A stretch of 64,000 nucleotides of DNA. It comes from a virus. The translations under genes and the position numbers were made by a program. The notes beneath the pieces were generated by a model. The model saw only the letters and a program-made list of their open reading frames with translations, made no database searches and was not told where the DNA came from. This document shows positions 48,801-58,920 of the stretch, piece after piece (the first letter of the stretch is position 1; each line of letters begins with the position of its first letter). Location of the stretch: the IMG/VR virus record IMGVR_UViG_3300025732_000021, positions 57,868 to 121,867 of that record; one strand, written 5' to 3'.

Positions 48801-50229
48801 CGATTATTATGTCATAAAATTTAATTTGTATGTTATTAGATAAATATTTATGAATAATACTTCCAGTATTATTTTCATTAAATGCATCATCATAATCAAA
48901 TATATTAAGATTGCCGACGGATGCTAAGAGTTGTCCGACTGGTAATCCGCTTGTACCTAAATCTGAAGCAGACTTTTTTACAGAAAATCCAGTAACCTTT
49001 TCAGAAATATCTGCAACTAATCTAGGTGACATTTCAATCAAGTCAAAAGTAGAGTTAACTTTATTCATTGTGTCTACCACAATTCTTATTCCTTTAATAT
49101 TTTCAAACTCTCTATATACAGTTTTATTTTCATTATTTGAAATAAAGGTAATTGGGTCAGTTAAATCAGTAACAAAGTTTGTTAATCTTGTGACAGTTTC
49201 CTCTTCTAAATACCAGCCATAGGACGGGGTGAATGTTTCCCAACCACCGTTAAACCATATATGATAAATACCTATGTCATTTTTATCTTGTTTTATTAAA
49301 TAAGCATATCCATTTATAGATTCTTTTGGTAAAAATGATTCATTATAATATTCTTCAGCACGAATAAAAACATCCCTATACTTATCTGGTACCTTTAAAC
49401 CATAGGCAAGTTCAACATAGCCATCTGATTTTATAATTGCTGTTCCATCTTTTCTTCTGGAATTTGATTCAAATGATACAGCGTCAATCCAGTCATTTTG
49501 TTTTAAATATTGTATTTTCCATTTAACTGGTGTTGACTTATTTGCATCACCGTATAATGGATCTGTAAAAGATCCTCCAGGTCCAGAAAAAGGACCAAGG
49601 TCAATAGATCCAACATTAGTTTGCATTTTAACAACTATCCTATTTGTTGGTACTGGACTATTATATACAACAAAAGGACATGCATCATCTATAAAATATT
49701 GACCATTTAATTGTTTATTTGCTATACCAAATACTGATCCAGATTCTGTTCTATAGGATGTCCAATATTTAAAATTATCATTTTTGTCTGCCATGTAATA
49801 TCTAGGTCTATTAGACATATTCATATTTGAGTGATGAACTTTTTTCCCTGGAATATATGTTGCCTTATTTATACCTGACCTTGGCCTAAATTTTTTAAAA
49901 CAATCTTCTAATGAATAAATCATTTTATTTTTTATATTTTGAGATAATAAAAACCATGGCTGTTCATTATCAGATGGATCAATACCACCATCTATTTTAA
50001 TATCAGCATCAGTAGCATTAGTATAAAAATTACCTATATCGTTTTGATCAAAACTATTTGGTATTAATTTATATTTTTCAGAAACAGATAACGTTGGTCT
50101 GTATCTATAATTTCCAATTCTAAAAATGTTATCTGCTATATTCATATTCCATTCTGCAATTACTGCAGATTGAGTCTTTATTGTATTTGATGACTCAAGA
50201 TGTAACTTTAAATCTTCATTTTGAAACAT
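45829..50229 (-). CDS. Large minor tail protein / tail hub (baseplate) protein
   Basis: 1466 residues from the ATG at 50229, the A of a TAATG junction with AGAGG before it. N-terminal part (about 1-600) with many strands; VTGFSVKKSASDLGTSGLP and LLASVGNLNIFDYDDAF mark a segment typical of siphophage minor tail proteins. A middle LamG-like region (about 1000-1170) has VRQFYLYINNQIVGIVDDN and MALFVRGGS. The end (MPIVQLGDIVNIEYKNENN and MTLYLSEV) resembles hub/Tal-type proteins. Likely to contact the tape measure and the distal tail and to bind the host. No obvious enzymatic motif. Confidence 0.68.
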   Translation of the reverse strand: MFQNEDLKLHLESSNTIKTQSAVIAEWNMNIADNIFRIGNYRYRPTLSVSEKYKLIPNSFDQNDIGNFYTNATDADIKIDGGIDPSDNEQPWFLLSQNIKNKMIYSLEDCFKKFRPRSGINKATYIPGKKVHHSNMNMSNRPRYYMADKNDNFKYWTSYRTESGSVFGIANKQLNGQYFIDDACPFVVYNSPVPTNRIVVKMQTNVGSIDLGPFSGPGGSFTDPLYGDANKSTPVKWKIQYLKQNDWIDAVSFESNSRRKDGTAIIKSDGYVELAYGLKVPDKYRDVFIRAEEYYNESFLPKESINGYAYLIKQDKNDIGIYHIWFNGGWETFTPSYGWYLEEETVTRLTNFVTDLTDPITFISNNENKTVYREFENIKGIRIVVDTMNKVNSTFDLIEMSPRLVADISEKVTGFSVKKSASDLGTSGLPVGQLLASVGNLNIFDYDDAFNENNTGSIIHKYLSNNIQIKFYDIIIDVDGYDYLVPIKTLYCDAFPKYNPNDKKVNLELRDLYFYFESILAPQMLVTNVSLSYAVSLLLDSIGFSNYTFKRVDGEKELVIPFFYIGPDKTVASVLNDLAISTQTAMFFDEYNNFVMMSKNYMIPSSSQRQKSFTFYGSKDFTKDAAIENKSINTKLTNIIDIASTDKSVFNDGKINYKSRYIQRSYGTIKQASMVDNEASAKNWIYKPVLLWEVTGENSLRSINGEAQSQSAYSLSAIPLNSDLSSSLPIVVGNQLTNNTIDLGEAVYWLSRHSGYFYTNGEIIRFDAVQYSIPGAEKIIAREESNGKVTFTTTTTGAIGNVWISSNQEYQDYLSKLTFNGKIYPTGLVRIYSEPKYEEINGITVMKNGEVSRHGRGQFGTPVLSHKAGLDTYWTDNTYVRGMDMKSEFLFGLEYIGQTQDQIVEGVGEQLSESPAGVNNTKSKENKRTGIIKNFLSTSFTKETQNNTIKSTQTGSIQSSALVMNGPSFSTTETPINFLSYQYKALDNRYKHFGTRMRIVGKIEASETRGQTPLNSTPYYVLPGSQPNQSLNISGGSGGISVLLNPNTNVGYYFEIISLTENNVSEYSSAAENLHNVVFYKILADESGNAIPIKLWGGFTNILVDDGNFTGQSRLMGEENPTVYDLAVEYQDLGSVRQFYLYINNQIVGIVDDNNPTPAYNNMALFVRGGSKCMFENIYALTNNYSQNTVFALDTPVSAAFTDNEINANESFRKYAMSGVIQSTYLSGISSSQPPKFNMYFEEFGSIMREAAYLKVRYDKAYPALYAQLSPTFNRIKGYTVSGFRAGSYGAEFLIFNSTDTTINLDETSGNYLRIQGITFTQQSENELTVDNYFTKNSNFSDPQIGKDGLIISPIRAEQDYDKIKTSRLTYGRKEFAIDSPYIQSEDDARDLMSWIIEKIMKPRKSVGVKVFSMPIVQLGDIVNIEYKNENNIDVVSPSSSNFVVYNIDYQKDINGPSMTLYLSEV

Positions 50230-50903
50230 TATACCTCTTCCAGCGTTACGCTTATGTTCCAAAAGTCAAAATTACTACCGCCTCTTTTTACGATGCTATA
50301 GTTAAAATCTGTAAAATACATTTCTATTAATTGATTATATTGTGGAAGATGTGCATAAGAATTATTGTCAATATCACCATTGTCATTTTTAAAATTTTTA
50401 TATTTATCATATGCTAAATAAACCCAGAATGGTCCCTTATGATTTTCATACCAATCTAAAATTTCTACTCCTCCAGCACCACCATCTGTTGTAAACTCTA
50501 AATTATTGTCATTAATATGAGGAGATTTTCCAGTAGTAGCATTAAATTCTGCTACCTGAAAATATGATCTGGATGGAAGCATTTGCCATGATGTACTTAT
50601 TTGTAATTTATCTGCTATATGATAAGATCTCATTCTTCCATTAATCATTCTTTCACGTTTTTCAATTCTTACAGGTCTAAAATCTATTTCTTGTCTATTG
50701 TCATCAGATAAAATAATAAATTGATTATAAAGAGATTCATCAGTTTCGCTTCCAGGATCTTGTCCTATTTCCAAACCATTTGGAACATATATTTTTGAGC
50801 CACCAGGACTTGTTTCTGCTAAAGTTCCAGAATTGTTTGCCCAGAGCATTGCTTGAGGTCTTTGGTACCTTCTTCTACCAGTTATGTAATTTACTGTAGC
50901 CAT
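50229..50903 (-). CDS. Distal tail protein (Dit-like)
   Basis: 224 residues, the typical position between tape measure and hub. It begins ATVNYITGRRRYQRPQAMLW, has a middle RKERMINGRMRSYHIADK and an end with NYSIVKRGGSNFDFWNISVTLEEV, a closing strand typical of Dit N-domain-like proteins. Probably forms the ring at the tail end. TAATG overlap with the hub gene and one base overlap with the tape measure. Confidence 0.65.
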   Translation of the reverse strand: MATVNYITGRRRYQRPQAMLWANNSGTLAETSPGGSKIYVPNGLEIGQDPGSETDESLYNQFIILSDDNRQEIDFRPVRIEKRERMINGRMRSYHIADKLQISTSWQMLPSRSYFQVAEFNATTGKSPHINDNNLEFTTDGGAGGVEILDWYENHKGPFWVYLAYDKYKNFKNDNGDIDNNSYAHLPQYNQLIEMYFTDFNYSIVKRGGSNFDFWNISVTLEEV

Positions 50904-53900
50904 TATACTGCTCTGCTCCTTAATCTCTTTGAATCTACTTGACGAATTTGACCCATTACCGCCCTTGCAATTTCATCAGGATTTGCATCTGATTTTACAT
51001 TAACAGCAATACTATAATTATACACCGAAGCATCTGATACATCGCCATTGTTAATTGCTCTCATTTTATCTACGCCATACGTATTTACTGCATATTTGCT
51101 CATGATAAATTCTCCAGGTGTTAACATTGAAGGAACAACATCAGTTCCTATAACTGGTCCACCAACAGCAAATCTTTTAATAAGCCCTCCAGAAGATTTA
51201 CCGCTAGGCCAGTTAGCAAATTGAGATGCTGCAATTGCATTTCCACCAAACTTTTTAATATCTGCAGCAGCCTTAGCCTTTGCAGCAGCATCAGCAGCAG
51301 CCTTAGCAGCATTTGCTGAAGTAGATGATGCTATAACTTTATTCGCAGCATTAATAACCTTCATATCTGATGCTGCTAGTCCTGCACCAAAATCGCTTGG
51401 TGTAGCACCCTTAGTTAAACTTTGAGTTACTTTTTTATTATACTCATTTTTTGCGTCAACTAAGTTTAAAGCATTTATAACTTTTTGATCAGCAGACGCT
51501 AGATCGTGACCGAAATCACTTGGCGTTGCTCCAGGTGCTAATGACTTTGCAACAATTTTGTCATATTCTTCTTTTGCTTCAATTAAATATGGAGTAAAAC
51601 CATTAATTAACCTTCCGCTATAATCTGTATTTGAATCACCAGTAGAATCATTGTTATTTCCAGATCCATCAGTTTTGCTTGTACCATCACTATTATCTGT
51701 ATTAAATGATCCAGCAGGAACACATCTGCCGTCATCTGCCTTAACCATTCCTGGGCCACATTCGCTTACACCGCCAACTGGAACACAGTTTCCAGCATCA
51801 TTCATGATATGTCCAGGAGGGCATGGCTCTGGTCCTGGTCCTGGTCCTGGTCCTGGTCCTGGTCCTGGTGTTCCTCCGTTTTCATATATAGTTATAATTT
51901 TATGTGTAGTTGTAATTATTTTTCCATCAAGCGAATTCCAATAATTAACAATATCTTCAACAACTGTAAGTGCTGCAGCAATTGCTTGCATATATTCTGC
52001 ACTAGATGTTCTTGCAATATCTATTCTATTTTTTATTGCTTCCCATTCTAATTTACTTTTTCCAAGAACTGTAAGTGATTGAATTAGTTCTCTCTTTTTT
52101 GCTTCTTCGATACGCACTCTTTCTTGTGCTGGTTCAAGTTCCTGTTCCTCTATCTTAAATATTTGATCACGTAAATTTTTAATCTGATCTTCTATTTGTG
52201 CACGAGTATAACCTTTTTCATTTCTTATATTTGCTAATTCATTTTCTTTAGCAGCATCTAATAATTTTTGCTGATTATCTATTGCATCTGTTGCTTGTTG
52301 AGATCTTATGTCTTGGGCTGCTCTTGCAGCAGCAGCAATATCTCCTTGTGACAATGCATCAGCAAGTGTAAGTTGTCCCTTTTGTTGTTTAGATATTTTA
52401 TCATTTAAACTTCTTATTTCATCTAATGCTTTATATTTAAGGTCATACTTATCATTAATTTTTTGCTCTTGTTCTTCTATACCCTTGAGACTTGCTTCCC
52501 AATCATCTATTTGATAATTAATTCCAGCAATTTTATCTTGAGCCTTTTCAATAATATCTTGATCTTTTAATGTGGTAAATTGAAAATCAAGTTCAATCTT
52601 AGTTTCCATAACAGAAAACTTTTCCATAGCCTTTTCAAAACCCTTATTAAATATTGACTCTTTAAATTCTATAGAATTAAGTACTTGTTGCAATCGTTCT
52701 TTAAATACTGCTGCTTGTTCTTTTGTAAGTTTATCCCAATTTGCCATTGCCTCTCTTAATGTATCGTCACTAAGGATTGCATCTGCTTCAAGCCAACTCC
52801 AATTGTTTGCTTTTGCTGCTTTTGCTAGATTTGCTCTTGCTGCAGCAGTCTGCTTATCTGCATCAATATCACCTTGTAAATCAGTTTTAATTTGATTTCC
52901 TTTAGATAAAGTTTTTGCTTCTTTTAATAATTTAATTAATTTTTGTGCAGCCTTTGTATTACCTTCTGATGCTATCATTGCAGCAAATGCTTTATCGGCA
53001 ATTAATTCTTGTGTATCTGCATAACTCAATCCAGCCTTTGTTAATATATCATATGCTGCTGATTGATCTGCTATTTCTTGTTTTAATTGAATCATTTGAG
53101 AAGCATAGTCTCCAGCAACTACAGCATTTAATGCTTCTTGTATTGTTTTTGCATCTTTTTTTAATCCAATAATATTATTATTATTATCAAATTTAAATAA
53201 TTGATTTTTTCTTTTTTCATATTCTTTTGGATCCATGCCAACAATGAGTTCAATAAAGTTACCTTTAGCACCAAGTTTAGCCAGGTCTTGCTCTATACCG
53301 CTAAACATTTCAAGTCTTTTTTTGCCACCAAATAACTGATCTAAAGTTTTCATTGATGCAGACCAACCTTCAGTTACCTTTATTTGATTTTTACGAACAT
53401 CCCTTAACTTTTTAACAATGTCATCTAATGGAGATGAATCAACCTTTCCTCCACCACTAGTGGTTTTTGCTGGAGTAGCAGAAGCCTGAGCAATAGATTC
53501 TTGTGTTACTTTCCATGGTTGGAATTGTCTATAAGCAGCAATCTGCTCTCCAATACTTTTTCCAGAATATGAAACTCCATTATATAAAGCACCTTCTTTT
53601 TGCCATTTAATAAATTCAGGATCTGCTTGTATTACTGGATCTGGAACATTTACAATAGTAGCAATTTCTTTTAGATATGTTATTCTTTCATCTTGAGATA
53701 ATTTTTCAAAATATGCTTTATCAATTGACCCCATAACATTTTCAGGTAAAAAGTTAGTCATTACATCAAGAGTTAACTTACCTTTATTTTTATCAATATT
53801 ATCAATTATTTCTTGTGTTTTTGCTTGCATTTCTGGATTCTTCATATAGAAATTTAATATTGCTGTCATGTCAAATACACCATTTGTGTTTGCTACTTCA

Positions 53901-56900
53901 GCAAAAAAGTCTATATACTTTGATGCTTCTTTATCATCTTTTTTAGTTGCAACGCTTGCTAAAAATTTTGTTTGTAACTCTTTATTAGGGGTTCCGTCAG
54001 GGTTTGAAAACATTCCCATTACTCTAGTAGCATCATCCGCAGTGGTAGCACTAAATCTAGTAATAATATCCATATACTGTTGCTGTACGTTTTTATCATT
54101 TCCAAAGTTGCTGAATAAGAACATCTGTTGGCTAGGTGTTAATTCTCCAGTAGACATTTTTACTTTTATTAAATACTGTTGTTCCTTAGTTAATTGTGAT
54201 TCTGACAATAATGTTTTTGCTGCATCCAAATATTGTATTTCATCACTATTCTTATATCTTTGTGTTAATAATTTATCAATACCAGTATCCATGGCGCTTC
54301 TAACATTTCCTTTTGTTGCACCATAATTTGTCATTATATCTTTATTTAACTGAGCACCCTTTTCTACAAGTTTATTTCTATCTTCATCATACTTTTTCTG
54401 TAGTGCTTTTGCTTCAGTAATTTTTCCTTCTATTTCTAATTCTTTTATTTTCTTTTGATAATACAAATCTAAAGAATCTAGCATTTCTTTTTGTTGTTCC
54501 ATCTGTGCTCTTTGTGATGCAACGACTGCTCCAGATAACTTACCATTTCTTTCATTAGCCCCTCTTTGAGAGAAATAGCCTCCTACTGCACCAGCAATAG
54601 CGCCTAGACCAGTACCAACTATTGTTCCAATACCTGGCAATATAGCAGTTCCAATTGCTGCACCTAATCCAGCACCTGCTGCAGTCATTCCACCCATAGC
54701 AACATTTGGATTTAAAGCACCCATATTAAGGAAGCCCCCACGACCACCCTTTTCTTGCATTTGCTGAAATAGTTGTTTGTTTTGTCCCTCTGTTTGCTCA
54801 ATAAGTTTCATTCTAATCTCTAAAGGATCTTTTTCTAAATTTTCTCCATTTGGTCCAATTAGTTGATTTATTTGAGCAGTTACCGAAAATCCTAATCCAT
54901 AATTTCCTGTTTTCTGACCAATATTTAATGCTATTGATTTTGCTTGTTCTGCACTTAATGCTCCAGCCAATACGCTACTTACTAATTGATTAGTTAAATC
55001 TCCTCCAGTAGCCTTAACTCCCCGAGTTTTAAGAGATTCAACTGTTGCGTCCATAACAGTTTTACCTTCTTTACTAGACACATATGCTTCTCCAAATGTA
55101 GTCTTTCCTGGTTTTGCGCCAACTAATCCAAATTTCTGATCTCTTCTTCTATCCATAATTTCACCAGCAGTAACGTTGCCAGAGAATTTAGCAAGGTTTC
55201 TCATTGAATCTTTGCTTGCTGACAAAGACTCTCTTAGTTTAATTGATGAATCTTGTGCCTTATCAAATTCCATTCTAAGTTTAATAATTCCTGCAGCCAT
55301 TGCACCTATAGAAACCATAAGTGCTCCTATAGGGGTTTGTAACATAGGCCCAATCATTGTTAGCATCATTAAAGGCATCATTAATTTTTGAGATACGTCA
55401 CCAACTTTGCCTGGGACCATTGATCCAGCCATAGCAGCCATTGAGAGGCCCATACCAACTCCACCCATGCTAACACCAGGTCTTGAACCTCTTTCAGCCT
55501 TTGCAAGTCTTTGTTGTTCAATTTTATTTTGTCTCCAATTACTAAACTTTCCAGCAACTGTTGGCTTTGCAGTTCCTGCTCCAGCAACCATTGGCATTAT
55601 TGTTGATTGTGATAAAGGTTTCTTTTGTGCTAGTTCTGCGATACGTGCTTGTTTTTGTAATTGTCTACGTAAAGACTTTTGTGAAGCATCTATTGGGCCT
55701 CCGCCATATAAAGATGCACGTGATGCTGCTGCCATTTGTGCTTGTGACATTACACCTTGTGTGGCTGCTACACCTATTTGCTGACCCGCTACTCGTGCAT
55801 CATCTACATATTCTTGTGCACCTATTATTAGTCCACGCCCAGCATCTTGACCAATCTTTTGCATTCTTTTTGATGGAGATGCAGATTGTAATTCAGCCCT
55901 TAAACCTTGCTCTAAACCATTTACAAGATGTTGTGCTGTTTGTTTTCCAAGATTTGTTCCTACACGAAGTTTAATTCTTTGTTCTCTATTAGCAGCCCTA
56001 GCAGCCTGCTCTTGTTTTGTTTGACCAAAATGTTCTTGAGAAGTTCCTGCTAAATATGCTGGCGATGCTGGTGCAATACCTGGAGTAAGCATAAATCTAG
56101 GAATTCCATATTGTGGTAATCCAGCAGCACCTCCAAACATTGAGATTCCTGCACCTCTGGCCTTAGATAAACCTTGAAAGTTTCCAGGCTTTGTAATTGA
56201 TTGTGCAACTATATTATTTGGTAACTTACCAGCAAGTGCAGTTGCATCAGCAGCATTTTTTACATTAAGTCCAAGTCTTCTTGCCTCATTTTGTGCTTGA
56301 ATTAAATCTTGTTGTAACATTGGAGCCATTTTCCTAGCAGCGTCTGCAAACTTGCTAACTGGGCCTCCAGCCCTCTTCATATCTGCATTAAACTTTTCCA
56401 TCAAATTGCCAAAGGCTTTTTCTGCTGGAATTCCCTTTTGAACTGCTTCTGTTGCTACATCTATTGCTTTTTTATTTGCTATTTGCCATTCTTTTATTTC
56501 TTTGTTAATTGATGTAACTGAAATCTTTGCAGCCTTAGCAATATCCTTTGCATAAATGCTAGTTAGATTTACCATACTTGCTGGATTAATACTTGTAAAT
56601 GGAACAGCACCTCCAGAATTTGAAACATTTAATTTATATGGAATTGGAACTGTTGTGCCAGACTTTCCAACCCTACCCTCAGATCCGCTACCAATTCTTC
56701 TTAATTTCTTTTCTACTACACTACCAACACCTTCTGAAAGGTATTCCATAGTACCACCAGCAATCATATGTTTTATTGCTGGTTTATTTCTTGGATCTTG
56801 TGCTGGACCTGCTGGGATTACTGCTTCTCCTGGAGTAAGCATTGCAGGGACAGTATCTGTACCTCTAGCAAAATAAAATGGTCTTACCTTTGTTGTACCA

Positions 56901-58891
56901 CTTGCAAACTTTGCCCTCTTACCCCCACCTATAATTGGACCACTAAATCCACGTTGGGCAGCAATTGCTCTTTGATAGGCGCTTATTAATGCATTTAAAG
57001 CAGATGTTTCAGATGTAAATGTTTGCTGTAATCTTGTGTGTATTTGATTTAAAGATGCTGCGACAGATGCTGCTTCTGCCTGCTCTGATGTTAAATATTG
57101 TGTTTGTTCTCCTAAAGTATTTGAAGATTGTCCTGCACGATTAAATATTGATTTCATGCTAACAAATAGTTTAATAATATTTGCAAGTCCGTTAGCCAAT
57201 AAACCAAAGGTCATAAGTAATATTGGACCTATTCCGCCAAGAAGTGTTGTTAGAATTACAACAAACTTTTTAGTTCCATCACCAAGATTATTAAACTTTT
57301 CTAATACCTTACCAATAAACTCTGCTATAGGTGTTATTGCTTTTAAAAATTGCTCACCGACTGGTGCTAAACTAACCTTTAAATCCTCTATTGTTTTCTT
57401 AAATTTATATGTAGTTGACTCTTCAACTTTAGATAATTCTCGTTCAGATAAAATAGCAAGTTCTTCTGTTGTGGCTTGAGTTAATTTTAATACACGACTT
57501 GCTTGATTTCCTTGCTGAATAACATTTTGGAATAGTGTTGATAAACGTGCAAACTGAAATTTACCAAATAATTGTTCAATTGCCTTTGCTCTATTTAATG
57601 GATCTAATGTATTAAGTGCTGCAGCAAAATCTAATACAACCTGTTTTACATTGCCCTTGTTTGTTTCAACAATTCCCTTTAAATTAATTCCCATATCAGC
57701 AAGCATTTGAGATGCTTTATCTGTTGGATTAATTAACGATGCAAGTCCAGACTTAAGTGCGTTTGCACCTTCTGATGCATTAATTCCACCTTCTTTCATT
57801 GCTGTTAAGAAGAATGCAAGATCTTCAACATCTCCACCAAGTTGTTTTACAACTGGACCAGCCTTTGGTATAGCAACTGTTAAATCTTCAATAGATACAA
57901 CTGTTTGGTTTTCTACTGCGTTTAAAAAGTTAATTTTTTGTGCTAATTTTTCTGCAGACAATCCAAAAGCATTTGTTAAGGATATTGTAGTTTCTAAAGA
58001 TTGCTCTTGTTCTACGCCACCTAAAACAGATAATCTTGTTGCTTCATTAACCTGTGCAAGCAGTTCAGCACCCATCTTGCCTTGTGCTGCTGCAGTGGCT
58101 GCCATCTCCATTGTCTTTTCAACAGCAACACCATACTTTGTAAATTGTTTAGCAAGTATTTGAATGTCTGAAAGCATTTTTTCAGTTTCTGCACCAGTAG
58201 TAAACATTTCTCCATAAACACGTTTAAATCTAATAGCCTGTTCTTCTAATTGCATAAAAGTTTTAGCAGCAGCAGTTCCAAGGTATGTTAGTGGTATTGT
58301 AAAGCCTACCATTAACTGACGACCAGCCCATTGTGTATTTTTACCAAAGTTAAGCATATTTGTTGCGCCTTGCTTCATTAACTGATTAAGCAATGCTTGT
58401 CTTTGTGATGCTATTGCAGTTTGAGTTCCATAGTTTTGCATATCAAGAGCCAATGGTCTAATAGCAATTGCTCTCATTGCCCCATTAGCATCTCTACCTA
58501 ATTTAATATACTGAGTTTGTAAATCTTTGACACGTTCACGTGCGACCTTACTTATGGTATCAAATTCTGATGAAAATAATCTTCCGAAAGTTTTTGTAGC
58601 ACCCATTGAATAGCGATAGTAATCTCGCATTGAAAGTTTGTTTTTTTCAAGAGCATTTGTAAAAGATTCTGTTGTAGTTTTAACAGTCCGCATAGAAGCA
58701 GACCATTTACCAGAAGCATTAAGTGAGTTGATTAAATTTTGTTGCATATTGGCGGAGACTGCTGACGCTGCTGCGCCACTCTTCGCCATAGATGTATGGA
58801 AGGCTGATATCTGCTTCTGTAAAAGTTTTATGCTGGCTAATGCTTCAGACGTATCGATATTTACATGAATATTCGATTGAACATCAGCCAT
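50903..58891 (-). CDS. Tape measure protein
   Basis: 2662 residues. The N-terminus is rich in coiled coils; hydrophobic Gly/Ala-rich spans (about 545-580, 1140-1205 and 1400-1440) are typical of tape measures. Two copies of the motif G-TDTVPAMLTPGEAVI / G-TDVVPSMLTPGEFIM (about 685 and 2590) occur in actinophage tape measures. The tape would give a tail of about 400 nm if 1.5 A per residue applies. The C-terminal 400 residues have an odd insert: a Gly-Pro tract (PGPGPGPGPGPEP), two cysteine motifs (CPPGHIMNDAGNC and CGPGMVKADDGRC) and two copies of a 38-residue repeat with GATPSDFG. These might form a disulphide-bonded tip or be cleaved. Confidence 0.93.
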   Translation of the reverse strand: MADVQSNIHVNIDTSEALASIKLLQKQISAFHTSMAKSGAAASAVSANMQQNLINSLNASGKWSASMRTVKTTTESFTNALEKNKLSMRDYYRYSMGATKTFGRLFSSEFDTISKVARERVKDLQTQYIKLGRDANGAMRAIAIRPLALDMQNYGTQTAIASQRQALLNQLMKQGATNMLNFGKNTQWAGRQLMVGFTIPLTYLGTAAAKTFMQLEEQAIRFKRVYGEMFTTGAETEKMLSDIQILAKQFTKYGVAVEKTMEMAATAAAQGKMGAELLAQVNEATRLSVLGGVEQEQSLETTISLTNAFGLSAEKLAQKINFLNAVENQTVVSIEDLTVAIPKAGPVVKQLGGDVEDLAFFLTAMKEGGINASEGANALKSGLASLINPTDKASQMLADMGINLKGIVETNKGNVKQVVLDFAAALNTLDPLNRAKAIEQLFGKFQFARLSTLFQNVIQQGNQASRVLKLTQATTEELAILSERELSKVEESTTYKFKKTIEDLKVSLAPVGEQFLKAITPIAEFIGKVLEKFNNLGDGTKKFVVILTTLLGGIGPILLMTFGLLANGLANIIKLFVSMKSIFNRAGQSSNTLGEQTQYLTSEQAEAASVAASLNQIHTRLQQTFTSETSALNALISAYQRAIAAQRGFSGPIIGGGKRAKFASGTTKVRPFYFARGTDTVPAMLTPGEAVIPAGPAQDPRNKPAIKHMIAGGTMEYLSEGVGSVVEKKLRRIGSGSEGRVGKSGTTVPIPYKLNVSNSGGAVPFTSINPASMVNLTSIYAKDIAKAAKISVTSINKEIKEWQIANKKAIDVATEAVQKGIPAEKAFGNLMEKFNADMKRAGGPVSKFADAARKMAPMLQQDLIQAQNEARRLGLNVKNAADATALAGKLPNNIVAQSITKPGNFQGLSKARGAGISMFGGAAGLPQYGIPRFMLTPGIAPASPAYLAGTSQEHFGQTKQEQAARAANREQRIKLRVGTNLGKQTAQHLVNGLEQGLRAELQSASPSKRMQKIGQDAGRGLIIGAQEYVDDARVAGQQIGVAATQGVMSQAQMAAASRASLYGGGPIDASQKSLRRQLQKQARIAELAQKKPLSQSTIMPMVAGAGTAKPTVAGKFSNWRQNKIEQQRLAKAERGSRPGVSMGGVGMGLSMAAMAGSMVPGKVGDVSQKLMMPLMMLTMIGPMLQTPIGALMVSIGAMAAGIIKLRMEFDKAQDSSIKLRESLSASKDSMRNLAKFSGNVTAGEIMDRRRDQKFGLVGAKPGKTTFGEAYVSSKEGKTVMDATVESLKTRGVKATGGDLTNQLVSSVLAGALSAEQAKSIALNIGQKTGNYGLGFSVTAQINQLIGPNGENLEKDPLEIRMKLIEQTEGQNKQLFQQMQEKGGRGGFLNMGALNPNVAMGGMTAAGAGLGAAIGTAILPGIGTIVGTGLGAIAGAVGGYFSQRGANERNGKLSGAVVASQRAQMEQQKEMLDSLDLYYQKKIKELEIEGKITEAKALQKKYDEDRNKLVEKGAQLNKDIMTNYGATKGNVRSAMDTGIDKLLTQRYKNSDEIQYLDAAKTLLSESQLTKEQQYLIKVKMSTGELTPSQQMFLFSNFGNDKNVQQQYMDIITRFSATTADDATRVMGMFSNPDGTPNKELQTKFLASVATKKDDKEASKYIDFFAEVANTNGVFDMTAILNFYMKNPEMQAKTQEIIDNIDKNKGKLTLDVMTNFLPENVMGSIDKAYFEKLSQDERITYLKEIATIVNVPDPVIQADPEFIKWQKEGALYNGVSYSGKSIGEQIAAYRQFQPWKVTQESIAQASATPAKTTSGGGKVDSSPLDDIVKKLRDVRKNQIKVTEGWSASMKTLDQLFGGKKRLEMFSGIEQDLAKLGAKGNFIELIVGMDPKEYEKRKNQLFKFDNNNNIIGLKKDAKTIQEALNAVVAGDYASQMIQLKQEIADQSAAYDILTKAGLSYADTQELIADKAFAAMIASEGNTKAAQKLIKLLKEAKTLSKGNQIKTDLQGDIDADKQTAAARANLAKAAKANNWSWLEADAILSDDTLREAMANWDKLTKEQAAVFKERLQQVLNSIEFKESIFNKGFEKAMEKFSVMETKIELDFQFTTLKDQDIIEKAQDKIAGINYQIDDWEASLKGIEEQEQKINDKYDLKYKALDEIRSLNDKISKQQKGQLTLADALSQGDIAAAARAAQDIRSQQATDAIDNQQKLLDAAKENELANIRNEKGYTRAQIEDQIKNLRDQIFKIEEQELEPAQERVRIEEAKKRELIQSLTVLGKSKLEWEAIKNRIDIARTSSAEYMQAIAAALTVVEDIVNYWNSLDGKIITTTHKIITIYENGGTPGPGPGPGPGPGPEPCPPGHIMNDAGNCVPVGGVSECGPGMVKADDGRCVPAGSFNTDNSDGTSKTDGSGNNNDSTGDSNTDYSGRLINGFTPYLIEAKEEYDKIVAKSLAPGATPSDFGHDLASADQKVINALNLVDAKNEYNKKVTQSLTKGATPSDFGAGLAASDMKVINAANKVIASSTSANAAKAAADAAAKAKAAADIKKFGGNAIAASQFANWPSGKSSGGLIKRFAVGGPVIGTDVVPSMLTPGEFIMSKYAVNTYGVDKMRAINNGDVSDASVYNYSIAVNVKSDANPDEIARAVMGQIRQVDSKRLRSRAV
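51831..51866. repeat. Six tandem GGTCCT hexamers in the tape-measure gene
   Basis: GGTCCT is repeated six times exactly, encoding Gly-Pro dipeptides on the minus strand. The perfect repeat suggests recent slippage and may vary among relatives. Confidence 0.9.
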
Positions 58892-58920
58892 TCCATTACA
58901 CCTCTATTTATATTTATTTT

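Noticed and set aside
51831-51866. Possible CRISPR-like or origin-type direct repeat
   Set aside because: It is a contiguous hexamer repeat in coding frame without spacers. No CRISPR array, iteron set or cas gene other than a Cas4-like nuclease was seen.
55381-55974. Apparent second protein in another frame near the hydrophobic part of the tape measure
   Set aside because: Leu/Val-rich shadow translation of Ala/Gly-rich codons, no start signal.
51651-57500. Many plus-strand and alternative-frame ORFs inside the tape measure
   Set aside because: They lie opposite a single 2662-codon gene with strong family features and have low-complexity translations, so they are shadows.
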